Part shown: positions 44,056 through 50,715 of the stretch, in pieces
Layout of the letters: the number at the start of each line of letters is the position of its first letter
Numbering within the stretch: position 1 is the stretch's first letter
Program-made: the position numbers and the translations under genes
From: Nitrospirota bacterium
GTDB lineage: Bacteria > Nitrospirota > Thermodesulfovibrionia > Thermodesulfovibrionales > JdFR-88
Assembly (NCBI GenBank): GCA_021789215.1
Contig: JAJYJS010000011.1
Coordinates: forward strand, 1-64,000
Length of the DNA stretch: 64,000 nt
Direction of reading: 5' to 3'
The notes under the pieces: generated by a model
Databases searched by the model: none
What the model saw: the letters and a program-made list of their open reading frames with translations, nothing else
Told to the model about the DNA's origin: nothing

Positions 44056-44979
44056 ATGAAGCGTGTCGGGTTTATTTACGATGACGTCTTTCTCAAGCAT
44101 GAAACCCCGCTATGGCACCCCGAATCCAAGGAACGTCTGGTGGTTGTAACGGAGGCCGTCCGCGGCTCCGGGCTGGCAGACAAGCTTGTCCGCGAAAAAC
44201 CCGACCTGGCGGGGCCTGATGACATAGCCATGGTGCATGACCGCGAGTATGTCGAGAAAATGGCCCATTTCGTGGGCTACTACGACCCCGACACTTACGT
44301 CTCAAGCGATTCCTACAGGGCGGCCCTTTACGCCGCGGGGGCTGTAATGAAGGCGGTGCGCATGATAAAGGAAGGCAGGATAGAAAGGGCCTTCTGCGCC
44401 GTGCGCCCGCCCGGGCACCATGCCGAGCGCGACAGGGCCATGGGTTTTTGCATATTCAACAACGTGGCGATAGGGGCCAGGACGGCGCAGAAACTAGGGT
44501 TCAAAAAGGTCTTCATCGCGGACTTCGACGTGCACCACGGCAACGGCACCCAGCAGGCGTTTTACGAAGACCCCGGCGTCTTCTATTTCAGCACCCACCA
44601 GTACCCCTTCTACCCCGGCACCGGCTCCGAAGCCGAAAGAGGGGCCGGAGACGGCGAGGGGGCCACCTATAATGTGCCGATGGCGTCCGGTTCCGGCGTG
44701 AAGCAATACCTGAGGATTTATCAGGACATACTCCCTCCGGTGATGCAGCGTTTCGGCCCTGACATTGTCCTCGTTTCAGCGGGCTACGATATATACACGG
44801 GAGACCCGCTTGCGGCAATAAATGTGTCGAAGGAAGGCATAAGGGCCATGGTTGACGGCATACTCTCCGGGGCAGGGGACGCGCCCTCGGTATTCGTGCT
44901 TGAAGGCGGTTACGACCTTGAAGCCCTGGGCGAGCTGGTAAAAATCACGGTTGAGGAACTGCTCAACTATTCCTTGTAA
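44056..44979 (+). CDS. AcuC/HDAC-family deacetylase
   Basis: A 307-residue zinc-dependent deacetylase of the histone-deacetylase superfamily. Motifs: R-P-P-G-H-H-A-E, D-F-D-V-H-H-G-N-G-T-Q (zinc Asp and His), S-A-G-Y-D-I-Y-T-G-D-P (third zinc ligand) and the C-terminal E-G-G-Y-D. Bacterial members remove acetyl groups from acetyl-CoA synthetase or act on small acetylated amines. Start could be ATG 44050 or 44056; 44056 fits homologues and the candidate promoter. It diverges from acsE and its 3' end overlaps the next gene tail to tail by 13 bases. Confidence 0.85.
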   Translation: MKRVGFIYDDVFLKHETPLWHPESKERLVVVTEAVRGSGLADKLVREKPDLAGPDDIAMVHDREYVEKMAHFVGYYDPDTYVSSDSYRAALYAAGAVMKAVRMIKEGRIERAFCAVRPPGHHAERDRAMGFCIFNNVAIGARTAQKLGFKKVFIADFDVHHGNGTQQAFYEDPGVFYFSTHQYPFYPGTGSEAERGAGDGEGATYNVPMASGSGVKQYLRIYQDILPPVMQRFGPDIVLVSAGYDIYTGDPLAAINVSKEGIRAMVDGILSGAGDAPSVFVLEGGYDLEALGELVKITVEELLNYSL

Positions 44980-46349
44980 AAAAAGGCGCTGTAGCCCAGC
45001 TTCCTGAGTTTTATTGCAAGCACCCTTGCTTCTTCAGGCTTGCTGAATTTCCCCGCTAAAACCCTGTATTCCGTCTTGCCGTTTTTCTTTGCCGCCTCCG
45101 TAAATGCCTTAACCCCCCTGGCTTTGAGCTTCTTTACCAGCTTTTCCGCATTGCCTTTGGCAGAGAAAATCCCGACCTGAACGGAACTGAACTTGCCGTG
45201 CCTGGAAGACGCCTTGGCCAAATGTCCCGCCTGCCCGTTCTTTTTGACCGGCCGGGCCTCTTCGCCCTTTGATGCAACGGTCTTTTGAGGTGGGGGCGCC
45301 TTTGGAGCGCTAAGAGCAGGGGCCGGTCCCGCCGGGGCGGCGGCAGCCTGCTTCATGGCAGACACCGGCTGTTCCGGAGCGGATACGGGCTGGCCCGCAG
45401 GCTGAACAGGCGCTGGCTGGGCCGGAGCCGTGCCCTGCGCCTGCACGTCTGCCGCAGGCTGGTTGCTTACCGGAGGCGGGGTATCCTGGACTATTACCGG
45501 AGCGTTCTCAACGTCTTTTGCCTGGATGGTCTCATTATTGGCCGTGTTCCCGCGTCCATGCGACATGAACATGAAAACCCCGAATGCGGCGGCAACACCC
45601 AGAAAAAGCAGGCCGGCTATGGCTGCTACTTTTTTGCCGCCCGATTTCTTCTTTTTCCCGTAAAAAAAACTCTGCCTCAGGCCGGACTGCTCTTCCCCAT
45701 CTCTTTCAGGCATCTCTTCACTCTCCTCTCCTGATAAAACAGCCGTCTCCCCTGCGGGAGGGAAAACCTCCGTGATGTTTTTACCGCCGCTTTCCTCTCC
45801 CCGCAAATTCCCGTCTTCATCCGGGGGTCCGTTTTCAGCCAGACCGGGATTTTTTGCCTCCCCGGCCGTTTCCGCCTCGGCTGCCGGGTTTTTTTCCAGG
45901 CCTCCCGTATTATCAGCCGCCTGCCCCGGCAATGAAACAGGCCTTGCGGGGGCAGGAGAAAAAACCTCTTCGTGCTCCGGTATGTCCTCGACGGAAGCCT
46001 TGCACTTGGAAACGAGTTCGAAGATATCCACCGGTTTCAGGATGAAATTCACGATCCCGTATTTTTCGCGGTATCTCGGGTCGTATTCTTTTTCCCCCTC
46101 CATAAGCATGAGGATTGGCATGTTCCTGGCCTGCTCCAGCGAGCGCAGCCGGTTTATGAACTCAAGCCCGCCGGCCCCTTTTACCATCAGGTTAAGGATG
46201 ATGAGCGCGGGCCTCACCCTTTTTGCCATGGTAAGCGCCACGTCGGCGCTGGAAGCGGCATATACAAAATATCCCTCGGTCTCAAGCGCCGTGGATATCG
46301 TCCTTGTCGCCTCGTAATCCCCGTCTATTACCAGTATGCTTTTAGCCAT
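44967..46349 (-). CDS. Degenerate receiver domain - membrane helix - SPOR protein
   Basis: A 460-residue protein. Residues 1-120 form a CheY-like receiver with the acidic pair Asp9/Asp11 and Lys105, but the phospho-acceptor position is Asn53 (A-L-I-I-L-N-L). An acidic, low-complexity linker with many E/P/G residues follows, then K-K-K-S-G-G-K-K, one membrane helix near 245-265, a Pro/Ala/Gln-rich periplasmic stretch, and a SPOR domain (about 385-460) that binds denuded peptidoglycan. It may position the receiver at the septum. Unusual fusion; no name recognised. Confidence 0.82.
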   Translation of the reverse strand: MAKSILVIDGDYEATRTISTALETEGYFVYAASSADVALTMAKRVRPALIILNLMVKGAGGLEFINRLRSLEQARNMPILMLMEGEKEYDPRYREKYGIVNFILKPVDIFELVSKCKASVEDIPEHEEVFSPAPARPVSLPGQAADNTGGLEKNPAAEAETAGEAKNPGLAENGPPDEDGNLRGEESGGKNITEVFPPAGETAVLSGEESEEMPERDGEEQSGLRQSFFYGKKKKSGGKKVAAIAGLLFLGVAAAFGVFMFMSHGRGNTANNETIQAKDVENAPVIVQDTPPPVSNQPAADVQAQGTAPAQPAPVQPAGQPVSAPEQPVSAMKQAAAAPAGPAPALSAPKAPPPQKTVASKGEEARPVKKNGQAGHLAKASSRHGKFSSVQVGIFSAKGNAEKLVKKLKARGVKAFTEAAKKNGKTEYRVLAGKFSKPEEARVLAIKLRKLGYSAFFYKE

Positions 46350-46444
46350 CTAAAAAATCCCGGAAAAATTTTTTCCCATTTTCATTCCCAATGCCCGCCT
46401 CCGGCAAAAGCACTAGAATTATATTCCAAACAGCTCCTCAAATA

Positions 46445-47404
46445 TCAAGGACCCTGCCCGGAAGAAAACGCCTCCGTCAGGGCCGCGGCCAGCAGCGGGA
46501 ACATTATCTCGTGATGCCCTGTAAGCGCATAGGATGCCCCGCCCTTCATCGTGGGCCTCCTGAGGACGTTTTCCCTGGGCCTGTAGTGCTGTATGAAATC
46601 CATGTTCACGGTGGTTATCTTCTCGACCTTATGGCCCAGGTTTCTGGCCACGGTCAGCGCCTTCAGAAAGACCTCCGGAAGGACGACAGAAGAGCCCAGG
46701 TTTATGTACACGCCGCCCTCCAGCCCGGCAAGCACCGTGGCAAACAGCCTGAAGTCCCTGTGGCTTGCCTCACCTATCGCGCCCCCGTCAGCGGAAGGGT
46801 GCATGTGTATGATGTCTGCGCCTATCGTCACGTGGACCGTCGCGGGAATGCCCAGCCTGTACGCCTCGCCGAAGATGCTGGAGGATTTGTATCTGAACCT
46901 GCTTCCGCTTATGAACCTGCCTATGGAGGCGCCAAGCCCAAGGCCGTCAGCCGCGCCCTTTTTTATGGCCCGGTTCAGGAACAGGCCCGTCTCCCTTGCC
47001 ATGCCGAAGGTGCCCTTGCAAAGCTCCTCCGCCACATCCTCGGAGGTCTGCCCTATGTAGGAAAGCTCGAAATCGTGGATTATGCTCGCCCCGTTTGAAG
47101 CAAAGGCAGTTATAACGCCCCGCCTCATGAGCCCGGCGATTACCGGGGAAAGCCCCACCTTTATGGGATGGGCGCCCATCCCGAGCACTACCGGCCTGCC
47201 GTTTTTTCTGGCCTCCACGATGGCGCTTACGACGCTTTTAAGGTCTTTTGCGGCGAGGATGCCTGGCAGGCCCGCCCAAAAATCGGAGAAAGACTTGCCT
47301 GCCTCAAACGGCCTTCCAAGCCACCCCGCCTCCACCTTCGATTTCCTGCCCCTGAGGGGGACTGTTTTTATCTTTTTCAGGTCAAGAGGTTTTTGGGGTT
47401 TCAT
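46445..47404 (-). CDS. Conserved protein of unknown function (alpha/beta, possible deoxyhypusine-synthase-like fold)
   Basis: A 319-residue soluble protein I do not recognise. Visible stretches are V-V-L-G-M-G-A-H-P-I-K-V-G-L-S-P-V, F-A-S-N-G-A-S-I-I-H-D-F-E, a G-A-D-I-I-H-M-H-P segment near residue 200, Y-I-N-L-G-S-S-V-V, and a G-G-A-S-Y-A-L-T-G-H-H-E near the end. The pattern of glycine-rich turns after strands suggests a Rossmann-like nucleotide-binding fold, as in deoxyhypusine synthase relatives; that is inference. It starts 7 bases after an extended -10 box, so its mRNA may be leaderless. It stands alone between the receiver-SPOR gene and rseC. Confidence 0.6.
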   Translation of the reverse strand: MKPQKPLDLKKIKTVPLRGRKSKVEAGWLGRPFEAGKSFSDFWAGLPGILAAKDLKSVVSAIVEARKNGRPVVLGMGAHPIKVGLSPVIAGLMRRGVITAFASNGASIIHDFELSYIGQTSEDVAEELCKGTFGMARETGLFLNRAIKKGAADGLGLGASIGRFISGSRFRYKSSSIFGEAYRLGIPATVHVTIGADIIHMHPSADGGAIGEASHRDFRLFATVLAGLEGGVYINLGSSVVLPEVFLKALTVARNLGHKVEKITTVNMDFIQHYRPRENVLRRPTMKGGASYALTGHHEIMFPLLAAALTEAFSSGQGP

Positions 47405-47411
47405 GAGGCTG

Positions 47412-47422
47412 ATTTTAACATA
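47412..47422 (-). promoter_or_regulatory. Extended -10 box before the unknown-function gene
   Basis: TATGTTAAAAT on the minus strand contains TG-n-TAAAAT (TAAAAT at 47412-47417). It ends 7 bases before ATG 47404. An identical box in the opposite direction lies at 47460-47470. Confidence 0.4.
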
Positions 47423-47459
47423 CAGGGCAGGGACTTATCCTTAATTATTTGAGCATTTA

Positions 47460-47470
47460 TATGTTAAAAT
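47460..47470 (+). promoter_or_regulatory. Extended -10 box before rseC
   Basis: TATGTTAAAAT on the plus strand, TAAAAT at 47465-47470. The first possible start codons are 4 and 10 bases beyond it (47474 and 47480), so the rseC transcript may be leaderless. Confidence 0.4.
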
Positions 47471-47473
47471 GCA

Positions 47474-47908
47474 ATGATAATGGAAGAAATAGGTGTTGTA
47501 ACCAGGACCGAAGGCAGGTTCGCCACAGTAACCGTCGAAAAAAGCAAGGGAATATGTGAAAACTGCACCATGGGGACATGCCACGTCGCCGGTCAGGGTA
47601 CGGAAATAGAGGCCCTGAATACCGTTGGCGCAAAAGAGGGCCAGAAGGTAAAGGTCATCCTCAAGCCCTACAGTTACATAAAAGGGTCTTTCATCGTCTA
47701 CGTGGTCCCGGTCCTGTTCCTCATCCTCGGGGCCGTGGCCGGGAAAGAATACTTCAGCAGGTATTTCCCGGCGGCCGACCCGGAAAACATCTCGGCCGCA
47801 TTCGCGTTCGGCGCGTTTTTCGCCTCATTTTTGCTGATAAAACTCTGGAGCAGAAAAGCTGAAAAAAAGCTCGAATACAAGCCATTCATAGAAGAGATTC
47901 TGGACTGA
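47474..47908 (+). CDS. rseC: RseC/MucC-family redox regulator
   Basis: A 144-residue protein with an N-terminal cytoplasmic domain carrying four-cysteine-like spacing (C-E-N-C ... C-H-V), two transmembrane helices (about 73-95 and 105-125) and a short charged tail. This is the RseC/RnfH-neighbour form associated with SoxR reduction or redox sensing. ATG 47474 and ATG 47480 are both possible starts, and no Shine-Dalgarno is present. It begins the plus-strand cluster with fusA2. Confidence 0.8.
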   Translation: MIMEEIGVVTRTEGRFATVTVEKSKGICENCTMGTCHVAGQGTEIEALNTVGAKEGQKVKVILKPYSYIKGSFIVYVVPVLFLILGAVAGKEYFSRYFPAADPENISAAFAFGAFFASFLLIKLWSRKAEKKLEYKPFIEEILD

Positions 47909-47933
47909 TTTCTATAACCGGAGGTTTTAACCT

Positions 47934-50027
47934 ATGGCAAACTTTGCGGTGCAGGCGATCAGGAATCTGGCTGTGATTGCGCATGGCGGGGCCGGCAAGA
48001 CCTCGCTCATCGAAGCAATGCTTTACGACGCGGGCTCCACGGACAGGATGGGAAGCATACAGGACGGGACAACAGTCATGGACTTCGAGCCGGAGGAGAT
48101 CGAAAGAAAGGCCACCCTCGGCACATCGGCAGCCTTCTGCCAGTGGAAGGGCAGCCGCCTGAACATTATCGACACCCCGGGGCTGATCAACTTCATGGAA
48201 GAGACGCACGAAAGCCTGCGGGCGGCTGACGGGGCGGTGCTGCTCATAAGCCCTCTTTCGGGCGTTAAGGCCGAGACTGAAAAAGTGCTTGGCTTTGCGA
48301 ATGAGTTCGGCATCCCCGTGCTTGCATTCATGAACAAGATGGACAAGGAATCCGCCGATTTCCCAAAGACGATAGAGGGTATGGAAAAGGCCTTCGGCAG
48401 GGAGATAATCCCCTTGCAGGTGCCCATAGGCGCCGGGGCAACATTCAGCGGGTTCGTGGACTTGATAGAGATGAAGGCATACATATACGGAAACGGCAAG
48501 CCCCGGGAGACGGAGATACCGTCCGAGGCCGCAGCCGATGTGGAGAAATACAGGAAAAAGCTCGTCGAGAAAATCGCCGAGGCGGACGACAACCTCCTGA
48601 GCATCTACCTGGAAGGCGGAGAGATAAAAAAAGAAGAGATAATAAACGGGGTCAAGACGGGCTCCATAACAAGGAGCTTCATCCCCGTGATAGTGGGTTC
48701 CGCCGTGAGGAATATCGGCGTTGACAGGCTCATGGATATGGTCATCCTCACCCTGCCCTCGCCCGATGAGATTGTGAAAGTGGCCCCCATAAAAGGCAAG
48801 GACCCGAAGACAGGACATGAGGCCGAAAGGCCGCCAGACGAAAAATCACCTTTTTCGGCCTATGTATTCAAGACGGTCGCCGACCCCTTCGCCGGAAGGC
48901 TCTCCTTTTTCCGGATATATTCGGGCGTGTTAAGCTCGGACTCCCAGGTTTACAACTCCTCCAGGGGGGTAAAAGAGCGGATAGGGCAGATATCCTATCT
49001 TATGGGGAAAAAGCATATACCTGCACAGAAACTTGGCCCCGGCGAGATAGGCATGGTGGCCAAACTTAAGGAGACCTTCACCGGCGACACCCTCTGCGAC
49101 GAGGCCCAGCCGATAGTCTTCGAGAAGGTAAAATTGATGGAACCTATCATCTCCTACGCCATAGCGTCGAAGGGCAAAGGGGACGAGGACAAGGTAAGCT
49201 CCGGACTGCACAGGATACTTGAGGAAGACGCCACGCTCAATTTCCACAGGGACGAGGAGACCAGGGAGATGATACTCTCCGGCATGGGTCAGCTCCATCT
49301 GGAGGTGGCGCTTGAGAGGCTGAAAAGGAAGTTCGGGGCCGATGTGGAAATGAAGACACCGAAGATACCCTACAGGGAGACCATCACCGGCTCCACCAAG
49401 GTCCAGGGCAGATACAAGAAGCAGTCGGGCGGAAGGGGCCAGTACGGCGACTGCTGGATAGAGGTAAGGCCCCTGAAGCGCGGCAGCGGGTTTGAGTTCA
49501 TCGATAAAATAGTGGGCGGCGCGATACCCAGGAACTATATCCCCGCCGTTGAAAAGGGCGTTGCCGACGCGCTGCATGAGGGGGTACTGGCCGGGTTCCC
49601 AGTGGTGGACGTAAGCGTTACGCTTTTTGACGGCTCCTTCCATCCGGTGGACTCCTCGGAAATGGCGTTCAAGATAGCGGGCTCGATGGCGATAAAGAAA
49701 GCGGCCCTCGAAGCCAGGCCCGTGCTCCTTGAGCCAATCATGAAGTGCACCATTGTCACCCCCGAAGAGGCGCTTGGGGCCGTCATAGGGGACTTGAACG
49801 CCAAGCGCGGCAAGGTGCAGGGAATGGAGCAGTCCGGGGCCAACCAGAAGATAACGGCCCTTGTGCCCATGTCCGAGATGCTGGCCTATGGCAACCAGCT
49901 CCAGAGCCTCACGGCGGGCAGGGGCATCTATACGATGGAATTTTCACATTACGAGCAGATGCCGCCGCATCTCGCCCAGAAGGTAATAGCCGAAAGGCAG
50001 GCCGAGAGGAAAGAAAAGGAAGAATGA
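47934..50027 (+). CDS. fusA: Elongation factor G paralogue (EF-G2 type)
   Basis: A 697-residue translational GTPase of the EF-G family. The P-loop reads A-H-G-G-A-G-K-T-S instead of the usual A-H-I-D-A-G-K-T-T, a feature of second-copy EF-G subfamilies. G3 is D-T-P-G, G4 is N-K-M-D. The five EF-G domains are all present by length. It lies outside a ribosomal operon, followed by STN and ileS genes, so it is probably a paralogue with a special role. A further fusA should exist elsewhere. Confidence 0.9.
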   Translation: MANFAVQAIRNLAVIAHGGAGKTSLIEAMLYDAGSTDRMGSIQDGTTVMDFEPEEIERKATLGTSAAFCQWKGSRLNIIDTPGLINFMEETHESLRAADGAVLLISPLSGVKAETEKVLGFANEFGIPVLAFMNKMDKESADFPKTIEGMEKAFGREIIPLQVPIGAGATFSGFVDLIEMKAYIYGNGKPRETEIPSEAAADVEKYRKKLVEKIAEADDNLLSIYLEGGEIKKEEIINGVKTGSITRSFIPVIVGSAVRNIGVDRLMDMVILTLPSPDEIVKVAPIKGKDPKTGHEAERPPDEKSPFSAYVFKTVADPFAGRLSFFRIYSGVLSSDSQVYNSSRGVKERIGQISYLMGKKHIPAQKLGPGEIGMVAKLKETFTGDTLCDEAQPIVFEKVKLMEPIISYAIASKGKGDEDKVSSGLHRILEEDATLNFHRDEETREMILSGMGQLHLEVALERLKRKFGADVEMKTPKIPYRETITGSTKVQGRYKKQSGGRGQYGDCWIEVRPLKRGSGFEFIDKIVGGAIPRNYIPAVEKGVADALHEGVLAGFPVVDVSVTLFDGSFHPVDSSEMAFKIAGSMAIKKAALEARPVLLEPIMKCTIVTPEEALGAVIGDLNAKRGKVQGMEQSGANQKITALVPMSEMLAYGNQLQSLTAGRGIYTMEFSHYEQMPPHLAQKVIAERQAERKEKEE

Positions 50028-50707
50028 CCCTGAAAAAAAAACTTACAGCATGCATTCCAGCCGTTTGCGCCATGTTTTTCGCGTCGGTTGCCCTGGCGGA
50101 AGACCCGGTTTATCTGCCGCCGGTAAAACCTATTCAGACCGAGCCTCTTCAGGCCGCACCCGCCCGGAAGGCCGCGCCTCAAAAACAGGCCGCGCCTGCT
50201 CCGGCCTCCGTGCAGCCTGTTTCAACCGATAAGACCCTGTCTTCAACCCCCGGCATCAGCAATCAATCCGGCGTCCTTGAGCCCGCAGTCCGGGTTGAGG
50301 AGGTGAACCCGCAAATGGATATAAGGGTCTCCGGCGGGCGGGTCAGCGCTGAGCTGAAGAACGCTCCGCTTGGCAAGGCCATCATGGAGCTTGGCAAAAA
50401 GGCAGGGTTCAAGGCGGACATAAGCAGCGCCGTCGCCGGCATCCAGGTGTCAACCAGGTTCAAGGGGCTTCCGGTTGAAGATGCCCTGAGGCGCATCCTT
50501 TCGCTTGCGGGCGATACGAACTACATTCTCTCCTATGGCGAAGACGATTCGATATCCGGAATAAACATCTATGAATCACATGGACGGCCTGCCGCCGCGC
50601 AGCCGCCCCAAAGCGTGCCGCCCATGCGTTTCTACAGGGCGCAGCAGCCCGCAAACAATACCGTTGGCGGACAGCCTGTCTATATACCACCAGTTCCCGG
50701 GAGATAA
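50024..50707 (+). CDS. Exported STN-domain protein
   Basis: A 227-residue protein starting ATG 50024, which overlaps the fusA stop by ATGA. A signal peptide of about 25 residues ends at A-L-A-E. After an Ala/Pro/Gln-rich spacer, residues about 95-190 form a secretin/TonB short N-terminal-like domain (A-P-L-G-K-A-I-M-E-L and G-L-P-V-E-D-A-L-R-R-I-L). The end is Pro-rich. Such a module alone may bind a secretin or peptidoglycan partner. Function unknown. Confidence 0.78.
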   Translation: MTLKKKLTACIPAVCAMFFASVALAEDPVYLPPVKPIQTEPLQAAPARKAAPQKQAAPAPASVQPVSTDKTLSSTPGISNQSGVLEPAVRVEEVNPQMDIRVSGGRVSAELKNAPLGKAIMELGKKAGFKADISSAVAGIQVSTRFKGLPVEDALRRILSLAGDTNYILSYGEDDSISGINIYESHGRPAAAQPPQSVPPMRFYRAQQPANNTVGGQPVYIPPVPGR

Positions 50708-50715
50708 CGAAGACA

